The notes under the pieces are model-generated. The model was not told where the DNA came from, ran no database searches, and was given only the letters and a program-made list of their open reading frames with translations. Positions 17,688 through 26,986 of a stretch of DNA of 64,000 nt are shown here, in pieces. Both the position numbers and the translations under genes were made by a program. Within the stretch, counting starts at the first letter, position 1, and every line of letters starts with the position of its first letter. The stretch is from positions 1 through 64,000 of the forward strand of contig NZ_SWDW01000014.1 in assembly GCF_004919045.1 (NCBI RefSeq). The letters run 5' to 3'. The stretch comes from Sinomonas albida (GTDB lineage Bacteria > Actinomycetota > Actinomycetes > Actinomycetales > Micrococcaceae).

Positions 17688-18400
17688 GCGAGACCCTCGA
17701 CCAAGAGCCGATGGCAACGATCGCGGTGGTCAACGCGGGCGTGAGCGACCCCTCGTCGACGCGGCTGTTCACCGATCGCATCGCGCAGAGGACTGTCGCC
17801 ATCCTCTCCGAGGCGGGCATCTCCGCGGCGGTGCGCACGATCGATCTGGCGCCGATCGCCGTCGAGATCGCGCAGGCCCTCGTCTCGGGGGTGCCCAGCG
17901 AGAAGGTTCAGGACGCGATCGAACGCCTGGCCTCCGCCGACGCGCTCATCGCCGGCACGCCCGTCTACAAGGCGGGGATCAGTGGGCTGTTCAAGTCGTT
18001 CGCCGACCTCATCGACGATGACCTGCTCATCGCGAAGCCAGCGATCCTCGCCGCGACCGGCGGGTCGGCGCGGCATGCGATGGTCGTCGACGATCAGCTG
18101 CGCCCGCTCTTCGCGTTCCTGCGCGCGCTTCCCGTGCCGACCTCGCTCTACGCCGCCCCGGAAGATTGGGGCTCCACGGACCTCGGCCGGCGGATCGACC
18201 GTGCAGCCACCGAACTCGCGGTGCTCCTCAGAAGCGGCGCTCCGCGCGACATCGCGGACGGCAACTGGGCGCGGTATCAGCATCGGTTCGGCGGGAACGC
18301 AAGCCGCGCCGGGAAGCCGGACGCGGACCTCGACTTCGACAGCGAGCTCATGCGGCTCGCCGCCGGCGGCCGCCCGCGGAGCACCGCGGAACCGGACTGA
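17684..18400 (+). CDS. NAD(P)H-dependent FMN reductase (CE1759 type)
   Basis: 238 residues of the flavodoxin-like NADPH-dependent FMN reductase fold: AVVNAGVSDPSSTRLFTDRI phosphate loop, ADALIAGTPVYKAGISGLFKSF flavin-binding strand, and PAILAATGGSARHAMV. It would supply reduced FMN to the monooxygenase two genes upstream. ATG 17684 overlaps the marR stop as ATGA; an internal Met (MATIAVV) ten codons on is an alternative. The gene ends in a convergent region with the broken permease. Confidence 0.88.
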   Translation: MSETLDQEPMATIAVVNAGVSDPSSTRLFTDRIAQRTVAILSEAGISAAVRTIDLAPIAVEIAQALVSGVPSEKVQDAIERLASADALIAGTPVYKAGISGLFKSFADLIDDDLLIAKPAILAATGGSARHAMVVDDQLRPLFAFLRALPVPTSLYAAPEDWGSTDLGRRIDRAATELAVLLRSGAPRDIADGNWARYQHRFGGNASRAGKPDADLDFDSELMRLAAGGRPRSTAEPD

Positions 18401-18415
18401 TCGGTTGCCGGTCGG

Positions 18416-18957
18416 TTACTGCGGCTCCCAGCGGAACCAGCGGATCCCGACCCAGGCGAAGACCACGATGTAGCCGAACGACGCGATGAGCCCGCTCGTC
18501 GCGTCGGAACCCCACTGCGCGATGCCGAGGACCGCCGAGAACAGGTTGATGAGCGCGCCCACGGGCGTCCACGCCGCGAAGTTCTTGAAGTCGTCGCCGA
18601 GGATGCCGGTGGAGCCGAGGATCCCGGTGAGGACCAGAGCGATGAACAGGACCCGGCCGATCGCGTTGATCGCCGTGACCGACTGGATGACCCCCACGAT
18701 CGCCTGCCCGATGCTCAGGAACACCGCCGCTCCGAGCAAGGAGACGACGAGCATGAGCACGTACTGGCCGGCGGTGAACGAGGTGCCGTGCATGATGCTG
18801 CCCACGATCATGACGATGACGGACACCACCAGATTCGTGGCGAGCTGCACCGTGAGCCGGCTCGCCATAATGGCCCACGTGGGGGTCGGGGTGACGCGGA
18901 TCCGCTGATCGCATCGTCAGGCCGATCGACGGCCGGTTCGGAGTGAGGGTCTCAGTC
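18416..18957 (-). pseudogene. ABC-2 type permease, broken by internal deletion/frameshift
   Basis: The C-terminal half is intact in one frame: from RIRVTPTPTWAIMASRLTVQ near 18900 it has four or five hydrophobic helices and ends RWFRWEPQ. That frame has no start and meets a stop just upstream. A good start, GTG 18957, overlaps the ATPase stop and reads VTETLTPNRPSIGLTMR in another frame, then runs straight into the C-terminal part out of frame. Only about 180 codons remain where ABC-2 permeases of this kind have about 240-280. The simplest reading is a deletion that removed the first helices and shifted the frame. A sequencing error alone would not restore the missing length. Confidence 0.75.
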
Positions 18958-19722
18958 ACGGATGGCACTTCCTGTCAGCCCGATAAAGACATCTTCGAGA
19001 GTCACGTCGCCGCGAGCGACGGCGAGCACGCGCGGGTCCTCGCGGTGCATGGCCACCAGCTCGCCGGGCGCACCCAAGGCCTGAAGTCGGCCATGGTCCA
19101 CGATGGCCACCCGGTCGCATACCGACTGGGCCTCCTCCATCGAGTGCGTGGTGAGCAGGATGCTCCCGCCCCGCTGCCGCGAGGTCTCGATGCGGTCCCA
19201 CAGCTGGCGGCGCGACTGCGGATCGAGCCCCGAAGTGGGCTCGTCGAGCAGGAGGATCGGCGGATTGTGGATCGTGGCCACCATGAGGGAGAACCGCTGC
19301 TGCTGGCCGCCCGAGAGCTTCTTGAACGACTTGTCCGATTCTTGGCCCAGGCCCACGTCCTGGAGCCGCTCCTTGAGCTGGCGGCGGGTGAGGTCGAGTC
19401 CGTAGAGGCCCGCGTAGAGGCGTGCCAACTGCTCGATGGTGAGCTCGGCCTGGAAGCTCGAGGCCTGCAGCTGGACACCCAGCTTGGCTTTGACGGCGAG
19501 CGGGGCGTGAACCGTCTCCGCGCCGTCGACCGTCACGCGCCCCGCATCAGGCTTGCGCAGGCCTTCGATGACGCTCAAGGTCGTGGTCTTGCCCGCGCCG
19601 TTCGGGCCGAGCAGGCCGAAGATCTCGCCGCGTCGGATCGAGAAGCTCAGTCCGTCCACCGCGGTTTGCGACCCGTACCGGACTACGAGGTCCTGGACCT
19701 CGAGAATCGAGGGCTCCATCAC
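18952..19722 (-). CDS. ABC transporter ATPase (DrrA/CcmA-like)
   Basis: 256 residues, complete nucleotide-binding domain: Walker A GPNGAGKTT near 39, Q-loop, signature LSGGQQQR near 137, Walker B ILLLDEPTSGLD near 157, switch His in LLTTHSMEEA. It would power the exporter whose permease is next in the operon, but that permease is broken, so the protein may be orphaned. The start overlaps the stop of the preceding small gene as ATGA. Confidence 0.93.
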   Translation of the reverse strand: MMEPSILEVQDLVVRYGSQTAVDGLSFSIRRGEIFGLLGPNGAGKTTTLSVIEGLRKPDAGRVTVDGAETVHAPLAVKAKLGVQLQASSFQAELTIEQLARLYAGLYGLDLTRRQLKERLQDVGLGQESDKSFKKLSGGQQQRFSLMVATIHNPPILLLDEPTSGLDPQSRRQLWDRIETSRQRGGSILLTTHSMEEAQSVCDRVAIVDHGRLQALGAPGELVAMHREDPRVLAVARGDVTLEDVFIGLTGSAIRD

Positions 19723-20087
19723 TCCCCCTGAGCCAGATGCAGTGCGGCGGCCTGGAGAATGCCTTCGATGTCGGCGTCGGGCACGTCGCGCCGATATGCA
19801 TCGGCCACGGTCTTGAACCCCGCAGCCATGCCCAGGAGCAGTCGCGTGTAGTCGGGAGCAAGGGCTTCGATGACCTCCCTGACGACCTGCGGGAGGACCT
19901 CTCGGAGCAGCTCGGTCTGCTCGGGCGAGCCGCCCGAGACCGAGACCGACAGGCCGTCGTCGAGCCGGACCAACGCCCGGAGGGATTCCTTGAACATCTG
20001 CGTCGCGGCGGGATCATCCGATTCCCACGAAAGGGTCGCGGTCAGGATGCCCACGCCGCGCTGGACCATTTCGGTGTCATCGCTCAT
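19719..20087 (-). CDS. Hypothetical protein upstream of the ABC ATPase
   Basis: 122 residues, soluble and helical by eye, with no recognised family. The segment LLREVLPQVVREVIEAL ... LLLGMAAGFKTVADAYRRDV looks like an amphipathic helical bundle, as in the ligand domain of a regulator that has lost its DNA-binding part. That is a guess. GAGG lies just before ATG 20087 and the end overlaps the ATPase start, so it is the first gene of the ABC operon. Confidence 0.65.
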   Translation of the reverse strand: MSDDTEMVQRGVGILTATLSWESDDPAATQMFKESLRALVRLDDGLSVSVSGGSPEQTELLREVLPQVVREVIEALAPDYTRLLLGMAAGFKTVADAYRRDVPDADIEGILQAAALHLAQGE

Positions 20088-20110
20088 ACCTCATCATCAC
20101 CCGGAATCCG

Positions 20111-21685
20111 CTACTCGGACTGCTGGGGGCGCGCGAGGCGGACCTCTTCGACGTCCAATTGGGCCTGAATCTGCCGCAGCACCGTGTCGTCGATGACGCG
20201 CGTGTCCCGCAGGCGGACCACCGTGGCCCGCTTCCTTGCGATGAGGGCGAGGCGCAGCTCGGCGTACTGGCGCGAACGGACGACGGCGGGCGAGTCCTCA
20301 TCGCCGTCGAGCCCGGCGGTCATCGCGGAGACGTGCTCCTCGTACTCCGCGCGGATCCGGTCCAGAACCTCGTCGTCGACGCCGAGCGCCCGTGCGATGC
20401 CGGGCATGGCGCTGAAGGCCTCCTCCGCCGCCATGCGCTTGGCCAGCACGAGTTCCTCCGCGGCGGAGGTATCGACGGGGACGTGAGCCCAGCGGATGAC
20501 CTTCGGCAGCAGAACTCCTTGGACCGCGAGCGAAGCCACGACCACGAAGGCCGTGATGAAGACGATCATGTCCCGCGCCGGAAACTGCGCTGTTTCGGGG
20601 ATCGAGAGGGCGACGGCGAGCGAGACGGCCCCGCGGAACCCAGCGAAGGAGCTCACGAGCCGCGCACGGTTCGTGGTCCTCAGCGTGCGCTGATACGGGC
20701 GCCTGTCGATCGCGCGGATGATGTACGCGGAGAGGACCAGGAATCCGAACCGGGCCGCGATTGTGGCTCCGCACACCGCGACTCCGATGACGAGGGCGGT
20801 GCCGAAAGCGAAGCTCGTGAGACCGCCGATCGCCGCGGGCAGCTGGATTCCCACAAGGACGAAGAGCGCGCCGTTGAGCAGGAACGTCACGAGGGACCAG
20901 ACGGCCCCGGTCTGCTGGCGTGTGTACGCGGAGATGGCGAGGGGCGAGGCGTGGGCAATGTACAGGCCACAGGCGACGACGGACAGTACCGCCGAGGCGT
21001 GGATGAGCTCCGCCCCGAGGAACGCGATGAACGGCGTGAGCAGCGTCCCCGCGTTGCCGTAGAGCGGGTTGGCGATGCGGCGCCTCGCCTCGAGGAGGAT
21101 CCATCCGACTGCGAGGCCCACGGCCGCGCCGCCCACGAAGGAGTAGACGAACGCCCCCGAGACCTCGAGGAAGTTGGGCGCCGCACCGGCCGCGACGGAA
21201 CCCACGGCCACGCCGTAGATCACGAGAGCCATCCCGTCGTTCACGAGGCTCTCGGCTCGGAGGACGGCGATCTGCCGCCGCGGGAGCGAGCGCCCGAGAG
21301 CGGAGACAGCCGTGGCGTCGGTCGGGGCGACGGCGGCGCCGATGATCCATGACGTGCCCCAGTCGAGGCCCAGACCGTGCGCGATGGCCGCCACGGTGGC
21401 CGCGGTCGCGAGCACGAGCAACGTCGCGCTGAGCATGATCCCCCGGAGGTACGTCCGAATGGTGCGCAACGACGTCGTGAGGCTCTCCCAGTAGAGGAGG
21501 GCTGGCAGGAACAGGAGCAGCACCGTCTCGGGCGGCAGCCCGACGTTCCGGAAGACCGGGATGAAGCTGAGCAGCACACCGGCGGCAAGGAGGATCACGG
21601 GCGCGTTGGCCCGGATCCTCTCCGCGGCGATGCTTCCGAGGACGACGGCGGCGCCGAGGGCGACGACGAGTTCAAGACCGAGCAT
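20111..21685 (-). CDS. Na+/H+ antiporter, CPA1 family
   Basis: 524 residues with about twelve membrane helices in the first 400, then a hydrophilic C-terminal tail of ~110 rich in charged helices. Key motifs are APTDATAVSALGR near 140 and ESLVNDGMALVIYG near 165, the Asp-containing ion-binding motifs of the CPA1 family. It would exchange Na+ (or K+) for H+ at the plasma membrane in pH and salt homeostasis. It is monocistronic; the 230-bp upstream region separates it from the SDR gene. Confidence 0.92.
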   Translation of the reverse strand: MLGLELVVALGAAVVLGSIAAERIRANAPVILLAAGVLLSFIPVFRNVGLPPETVLLLFLPALLYWESLTTSLRTIRTYLRGIMLSATLLVLATAATVAAIAHGLGLDWGTSWIIGAAVAPTDATAVSALGRSLPRRQIAVLRAESLVNDGMALVIYGVAVGSVAAGAAPNFLEVSGAFVYSFVGGAAVGLAVGWILLEARRRIANPLYGNAGTLLTPFIAFLGAELIHASAVLSVVACGLYIAHASPLAISAYTRQQTGAVWSLVTFLLNGALFVLVGIQLPAAIGGLTSFAFGTALVIGVAVCGATIAARFGFLVLSAYIIRAIDRRPYQRTLRTTNRARLVSSFAGFRGAVSLAVALSIPETAQFPARDMIVFITAFVVVASLAVQGVLLPKVIRWAHVPVDTSAAEELVLAKRMAAEEAFSAMPGIARALGVDDEVLDRIRAEYEEHVSAMTAGLDGDEDSPAVVRSRQYAELRLALIARKRATVVRLRDTRVIDDTVLRQIQAQLDVEEVRLARPQQSE

Positions 21686-21915
21686 GGCGCACCTTTCACG
21701 TCCAGACCCTCACGCCAAATTCTAGGGTCCGGCGGGCCGCTCGGCGTGGTTCACATCGAGGGACGTGGCATCGAGTGACATGCTTCGACGCGACGTATGC
21801 GCCGCGCGCCGAGGGTAGGCCTGCCAGTCCTCGGTTCGGCGAGCCCTCCCACGAGCGCTCAAGATGAGGTGTTCTGGTGGATATACACGACGCAGCACTC
21901 TCCGGAAGGAACTTC

Positions 21916-22746
21916 ATGTCCACTTGGCTCATCACTGGATGCTCGACCGGTCTTGGCCACGCGCTCGCGGACGCCGTCCTCGCGAAGGGGCACAACGCCG
22001 TCGTCACCGCCCGTGACGCCGCCTCGGTCCAGGCCCTCGCCGACGCCCATCCCGGCTCCGCCCTCGCGCTTGCCCTCGATGTGACCGACCCGGCCCAGGT
22101 CGCCGCCGTCGTCCGGGAGGCCGAGGAGCGCTTCGGCGCCGTCGACGTCCTGGTCAACAACGCCGGCTACGGCTACCGCTCGGCGGTCGAGGAAGGCGGC
22201 GACGCGGACATCGAGAAGCTCTTCGCGACGAACGTCTTCGGCCCGGTGGCGATGATGAAGGCCGTCCTGCCCGGCATGCGGGCGCGTCGCAGCGGGGCGA
22301 TCGTGAACATCTCCTCGATCGGCGCGCGCATCTGCCCGCCCGGTTCCGGCTACTACTCGGCGAGCAAGGCCGCGCTCGAAGGCCTGTCCGGCTCGGCCCA
22401 GAAGGAGCTCGCGCCGCTGGGCATCAGCGTCACGGTCGTGGAGCCCGGCGGCTTCCGCACCGACTTCGCGGGGCGTTCGCTCACGCAGTCGGCCGAGCCG
22501 ATTGCGGACTACGCGGAGACGGCAGGCAAGCGTCGCAAGGAAAACGATACGGTCCACGGCACCCAGCCCGGCGATCCGGCCAAGGCTGCGGACGCGATCA
22601 TCGCGGCCGTCGAAGCCGAGAGGACCCCCGGCTTCCTGCTTCTGGGCCAGGACGCGCTCTCTGCCTACCGGGCGACGGCGGCCGCTCAGGCCGACGAGGT
22701 CGAGGCGTGGGCCTCGGTGAGCGCCAGCACGGGGTTCGATTCCTAA
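21916..22746 (+). CDS. Short-chain dehydrogenase/reductase
   Basis: 276 residues, classical SDR. The cofactor motif TGCSTGLGHALA is at the N-terminus, NNAGYGY near 84, the catalytic Ser in NISSIGA, and YYSASKAAL supplies the Tyr and Lys. Acts on an unknown alcohol or ketone with NAD(P)H. ATG 21916 is chosen for GGAAGGA 5 nt upstream; an in-frame ATG at 21877 has no ribosome binding site. Convergent with the ADH gene. Confidence 0.92.
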   Translation: MSTWLITGCSTGLGHALADAVLAKGHNAVVTARDAASVQALADAHPGSALALALDVTDPAQVAAVVREAEERFGAVDVLVNNAGYGYRSAVEEGGDADIEKLFATNVFGPVAMMKAVLPGMRARRSGAIVNISSIGARICPPGSGYYSASKAALEGLSGSAQKELAPLGISVTVVEPGGFRTDFAGRSLTQSAEPIADYAETAGKRRKENDTVHGTQPGDPAKAADAIIAAVEAERTPGFLLLGQDALSAYRATAAAQADEVEAWASVSASTGFDS

Positions 22747-22869
22747 GGCTCGGAGCCAGTCTGGGCGTCGATGTCGGGGCACGCAGCGTCTGTGGTCTCG
22801 ACGTACTCGGCCTGGCCCCGCGCGAGTACGCCCGGGGTCAGGCCGCGCACAGTCCGCGCGGGCCGCTCG

Positions 22870-23913
22870 TCAGTTGAACGTCGCCGCGTCGATCACGAAG
22901 CGATAGCGCACGTCGGAGGCGAGCACGCGCTCGTAGGCGTCGTTGATCTTCTCCGCGGGGATGACCTCGATGTCGGCGCCGAAGCCGTGCTCGGCGCAGA
23001 AGTCGAGCATCTCCTGGGTCTCGCGGATGCCGCCGATCGCGGAGCCGCTGAGCGTCTTGCTGCCGCCGATGAGGCTGAACGCGTTGACCGCGAGGGCCTC
23101 CGCGGGCGCGCCGACGCACACCATGGCGCCCTCCGCGGCAAGCAGGCCGAGGTAGGCGTTGAGGTCGATCGGGGCGCTCACGGTGTTGAGGATGACGTCG
23201 AACGTCCCGCGCAGGCGCTCGAAGGTCTCCGGTTCGGCGGTCGCGTAGTAGTGGTCCGCGCCCAGGCGGAGCCCGTCCTCCTGCTTCTTGAGCGACTGGG
23301 AGAGCACCGTGACCTCGGCGCCGAGGGCGTGAGCGATCTTGACCGCCATGTGCCCCAGCCCGCCGAGGCCGACGACGGCGACGCGCTTGCCGGGGCCCAC
23401 GCCCCAGCGGCGCAGCGGCGAGTACGTGGTGATGCCCGCGCACAGGAGCGGGGTCGCGACGTCGAGATCGAGCGCGTCCGGGATGCGGACCACGAAGTTC
23501 TCGACGACCACGACGTGGCTCGAGTAGCCGCCCTGGGTCAGCGTGCCGTCGCGGTCGAGCGAAGCGTACGTGCCCACATTGCCCTCGAGGCAGTGCTGTT
23601 CGTTGCCCTTGACGCAGTTCGCGCAGTGGCCGCACGAGTTGACCATGCAGCCGACGCCCACGCGGTCGCCCACGGCGTGCTTCGTGACCGCGTCACCCAC
23701 AGCCGTGACGATGCCGGCGATCTCGTGGCCGGGGACGAGCGGGTACTGCCGCGCGCCCCAGTCGCCGCGCACGGTGTGGATGTCAGAGTGGCAGATGCCG
23801 GCGAACTTGATCTCGATGAGCACGTCGTGCGGGCCGAGGTCGCGGCGTTCGATCGTGGTCTTCTCGAGCGGTTCGGTGGCGCTCGGCGCTGCGAAGGCGT
23901 TGACGGTGAGCAT
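22870..23913 (-). CDS. Zinc-dependent NAD(P) alcohol dehydrogenase (CAD/YahK type)
   Basis: 347 residues of the medium-chain family. Catalytic zinc ligands are in GICHSDIH and VPGHEIAG; the structural zinc cysteines are in [15 protein letters not shown]; the cofactor loop is [12 protein letters not shown]. The active-site segment GCMVNSC is as in cinnamyl-alcohol-dehydrogenase-like aldehyde reductases. Start ATG 23913. It is divergent from an ArsR-type gene, and the 121-bp gap holds a 13-bp dyad. It probably reduces aldehydes. Confidence 0.93.
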   Translation of the reverse strand: MLTVNAFAAPSATEPLEKTTIERRDLGPHDVLIEIKFAGICHSDIHTVRGDWGARQYPLVPGHEIAGIVTAVGDAVTKHAVGDRVGVGCMVNSCGHCANCVKGNEQHCLEGNVGTYASLDRDGTLTQGGYSSHVVVVENFVVRIPDALDLDVATPLLCAGITTYSPLRRWGVGPGKRVAVVGLGGLGHMAVKIAHALGAEVTVLSQSLKKQEDGLRLGADHYYATAEPETFERLRGTFDVILNTVSAPIDLNAYLGLLAAEGAMVCVGAPAEALAVNAFSLIGGSKTLSGSAIGGIRETQEMLDFCAEHGFGADIEVIPAEKINDAYERVLASDVRYRFVIDAATFN

Positions 23914-23980
23914 GGTGACTCCAATCCGAGGGTGGTGAACCGGCCCCAGGCTGATCAGCGAGGCGGGAACTTCGATTCGC

Positions 23981-23993
23981 ATCGTAGTACGAT
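23981..23993. promoter_or_regulatory. Dyad in the ADH/arsR divergent promoter
   Basis: ATCGTA-G-TACGAT is a perfect dyad, followed by a second palindromic CGTACG at 24000-24005 inside GAATTCCGTACGTTAAATTC-like AT-richer DNA. The adjacent ArsR-family protein is the natural candidate to bind it. Confidence 0.55.
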
Positions 23994-24034
23994 GAATTCC
24001 GTACGTTAAATTCCCCGGATGCGAGAATTCAACC

Positions 24035-24361
24035 ATGCGAGTCTTGGAGCACCCCGAACAGGAGGCAATCGGGCTCGACGCCGTCCTCGCGGCGCTGGCC
24101 GACCCGATCCGACGCCGGATCGTGTGCCAACTCGCGGACGGCCACGACGATCAGGCGTGCATCGCGTTCGGCCTCCCCGTCAGCAAGTCGACGTCCACGC
24201 ACCACTTCCGCGTACTGCGTGAAGCTGGCGTCATCGCCCAGCACTACCGCGGGACGGCCATCCTCAGCTCGCTGCGCGCCGATGACCTCGACGCGAGGTT
24301 TCCGGGACTCCTCGCCTCGGTGATCGCGGCCGAGCGCACCACAGGGAGCCCAGTGCGATGA
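24035..24361 (+). CDS. ArsR-family (winged helix) regulator
   Basis: 108 residues. [16 protein letters not shown] then the recognition region [20 protein letters not shown] form the winged helix. No metal-binding Cys pair of the ArsR/SmtB kind is visible, so it probably senses an organic ligand or redox state. It is divergent from the zinc ADH and coupled (ATGA) to the ribokinase-like gene, so it may control both. Confidence 0.85.
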   Translation: MRVLEHPEQEAIGLDAVLAALADPIRRRIVCQLADGHDDQACIAFGLPVSKSTSTHHFRVLREAGVIAQHYRGTAILSSLRADDLDARFPGLLASVIAAERTTGSPVR

Positions 24362-25260
24362 AGCGCGTGTGCGTGGTGGGAAGCGCCAACGTGGACACCG
24401 TGGTCCGCGTCGACAGGCATCCGAACGGCGGCGAGACGGTCGTCGCGAACGATCGGACCCGCCACGCCGGCGGCAAGGGGCTCAATCAGGCCGTGGCCGC
24501 GGCACGCCTGGGCGCGGACGTCGCCCTGCGCGCGCGAATCGGGGACGATCCCGACGGCGCCTTCCTCCGGGCCGTGCTCATCACCGACTCGATCGACCCG
24601 AGCGGCGTCGTCGCCGTGGACGCGCAGACCGGGACGGCGGACATCGCGGTCGACGCCGCGGGCGAGAACACGATCATCGTCTACCCCGGGGCCAACGGCA
24701 GCTTCACCGAGCTCACCGGCGACGACGAACGCGCGGCGGCGCACGCCGCCGTCGTCCTCCTCCAGGGCGAGATCCCGCTCACCGCAGTCGCGGCGGCCGC
24801 CCGGGCCGGCCACGACGGCGGGGCAACCGTGATCCTCACGCCCGCGCCCGTCCAGCCGTTCCCGGCGAGCCTGCTCGACCTCGTCGACGTCCTCGTGCCG
24901 AACGAGCACGAGGCGGTCCAGCTCGCGGGCGTCGACGATCCGCTCGGGGCGGCGTGCGCGCTGTCGAGCGCGGGCCGGACCGTCGTGGTGACGCTCGGGG
25001 CCAGCGGATCCGCGATCGCCCGCGGCGGTGCCATCACGTCCCGGATCGCCGCCATCCCCACGCGCCCCGTGGACACGACCGGTGCCGGCGACGCGTTCGT
25101 GGGCGCCCTGGGCGCGATGCTCGCCCTCGGCCTGTCGATCGAGCAGGCCGCAGAGACTGCTTCCGTGGCCGCGGCCCTGAGCGTCTCGCGCGCCGGAGCG
25201 AGCGAGTCGATGCCCCGCCTCGACGAGGTCAACGCGCTGCTGGCTGCCCGTCAGCCCTGA
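24358..25260 (+). CDS. PfkB-family carbohydrate kinase, ribokinase-like
   Basis: 300 residues. The PfkB motifs are clear: VGSANVDTVVRVDRHPNGGE at the start, HAGGKGLNQAVAAARLGA, and DTTGAGDAFVGALGA with the catalytic Asp. PNEHEAVQLAGVD is typical of ribokinase. It phosphorylates ribose or a similar sugar or nucleoside. It overlaps the arsR stop, and its own end overlaps the end of the convergent acyl-CoA ligase by 10 bp. Confidence 0.88.
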   Translation: MKRVCVVGSANVDTVVRVDRHPNGGETVVANDRTRHAGGKGLNQAVAAARLGADVALRARIGDDPDGAFLRAVLITDSIDPSGVVAVDAQTGTADIAVDAAGENTIIVYPGANGSFTELTGDDERAAAHAAVVLLQGEIPLTAVAAAARAGHDGGATVILTPAPVQPFPASLLDLVDVLVPNEHEAVQLAGVDDPLGAACALSSAGRTVVVTLGASGSAIARGGAITSRIAAIPTRPVDTTGAGDAFVGALGAMLALGLSIEQAAETASVAAALSVSRAGASESMPRLDEVNALLAARQP

Positions 25261-26849
25261 CCCCGCCCGCGCAGCTCCCTCCGCAGGATCTTCCCCGACG
25301 CCGACTTCGGGATGGCCTCGACGAACTCCACGAAGCGCACGCGCTTGTACGGCGCCACGTGCTCGGCGACGAACTCCATGACGCCCTCGTCCCCCAGCTC
25401 CGCGTCGCCCTGCCGCACGACGAACGCCTTCGGCACCTCCTCGCCGTCGTCCGCCCTGATGCCGATGACCGCGGCGTCCGCGACCTGCGGGTGGGTGAGG
25501 AGGAGCGCCTCGAGCTCGGCGGGCGCGATCTGGTAACCCTTGTACTTGATGAGCTCCTTGAGCCGGTCCACGATCGTCACGACGCCGTCCGAGCCCACGG
25601 TGGCGATGTCGCCGGTGCGTAGGAAGCCGTCCGGATCGATTGTCGCGGCGGTCGCGTCGGGCCGGTTGAGATAGCCGAGCATGACCTGCGGGCCGCGTAC
25701 CAGGAGCTGGCCCGGCTCGCTCACGCCGTCCGCGGGAATCTCGAGTTCCTCGTCGGTCGCGGGGTCGAGGAGCCGGCATTCCGTGTTGGGCACGGTGTAG
25801 CCCACGGAATCCAGCGGCACGCGGTCCGCCGCGTCCAACGGGATGAGATGCGAGACCGGGCTCAGCTCGGTCATGCCATAGCCCTGGAGCATCGTGCAGC
25901 CGAGCCGCGCGGAGACCGCATGGCCCAGCTCGCCGTCGAGCGGCGCCGCCCCGGAGAGCGCCGCGCGGACGGACGAAAGGTCGTACTTCTCGACGAGCGG
26001 ATGCTTCGCGAGGGCCACCGCGATGGGCGGCGCGATGAAGAGATAGGAACACCGGTGGTCCTGCGTGATGCGGAGGAATTCGGCGAGGTCGAACTTCGGC
26101 ATCGTCACGAGCCGCGCGCGCTCTCGGAACGCGAGGTTGAGGAGCACAGTCATGCCGTAGATGTGGAAGAACGGCAGCACGGCGAGGAGGACGTCGTCGT
26201 GCGTGACGCCGAGGAGGGCCCGCGCTTGGGCGACGTTCGCGACCAGGTTGTACTGGCTCAGCAGCACGCCCTTGGGCGTGCCGCTGGTGCCGGACGAGTA
26301 CGGGACCACCGCGGCCGCGTGCGGGTCAATGCTGAGGTCGGGGGCCGGGAGGTCCGCGGCGAGCATGTCGGCAAGGTTGGGGTGGCCCGCGGCGGAGGCC
26401 GCATCGCCGCCGTCGAGGACGACGAGCTGTTCGGGCGGGATGCCCGCGGCCTGGGCCGCGGCCTCGGCACGGTCACGGAAGGGCGAGACCGTGAAGAGCC
26501 ACGTGGCCCCGGCGTCCGCGAGCTGCTTGCCCGCCTCCTCGGCCGTGTACAGCGCGTTGATCGTCGTGACTGCCGCGCCCGCGCGGAGGATCCCGTGGAA
26601 CACGATCGCGAACGCGGGGACGTTGGGGCAGAACAGGCCGATCGTCGTCCCGGGCCCGGCCTCATGCTCGGCGAGCCAGCCCGCGGTCGCGTCGATCCTG
26701 GCCACGAGCTCGCCGTACGTGGTCTCGGCCCCCGAGGTCCCGTCCACGAGCGCGATCCGCTTGAGGTCCTCGGGGCTGAGCCCGCCGAACAGGTACTCGT
26801 AGAGCGTCGCCTCGGGGATCTCGACGTCGGGGTACGGGCTGGTGAACAT
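25251..26849 (-). CDS. AMP-dependent acyl-CoA ligase (4-coumarate-CoA ligase-like)
   Basis: 532 residues of the ANL superfamily. P-loop SSGTSGTPKGVLLSQYN near 177, GYGMTELSPVSHL near 320, TGDIATVGSDGVVTIVDRLKE near 413 and the C-terminal KSASGKILRREL with the adenylation Lys. Activates an aryl or fatty acid to its CoA thioester. ATG 26849 has AAGGAG 7 nt upstream; the frame extends 24 codons further without similarity. Confidence 0.92.
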   Translation of the reverse strand: MFTSPYPDVEIPEATLYEYLFGGLSPEDLKRIALVDGTSGAETTYGELVARIDATAGWLAEHEAGPGTTIGLFCPNVPAFAIVFHGILRAGAAVTTINALYTAEEAGKQLADAGATWLFTVSPFRDRAEAAAQAAGIPPEQLVVLDGGDAASAAGHPNLADMLAADLPAPDLSIDPHAAAVVPYSSGTSGTPKGVLLSQYNLVANVAQARALLGVTHDDVLLAVLPFFHIYGMTVLLNLAFRERARLVTMPKFDLAEFLRITQDHRCSYLFIAPPIAVALAKHPLVEKYDLSSVRAALSGAAPLDGELGHAVSARLGCTMLQGYGMTELSPVSHLIPLDAADRVPLDSVGYTVPNTECRLLDPATDEELEIPADGVSEPGQLLVRGPQVMLGYLNRPDATAATIDPDGFLRTGDIATVGSDGVVTIVDRLKELIKYKGYQIAPAELEALLLTHPQVADAAVIGIRADDGEEVPKAFVVRQGDAELGDEGVMEFVAEHVAPYKRVRFVEFVEAIPKSASGKILRRELRGRGQG

Positions 26850-26986
26850 GGCGGCTCCTTCGGCGCACGACGGCGGGACTCGCCGTGGGATCATTGCACC
26901 GGTTCCGCGGCGCAAGGGCAAGGGGCTGGGCCTTCGGGCCTGCGGTCCCGCCCCCGGGGCCTCCGCCGGCAGCCTCGCGCAGCCCG

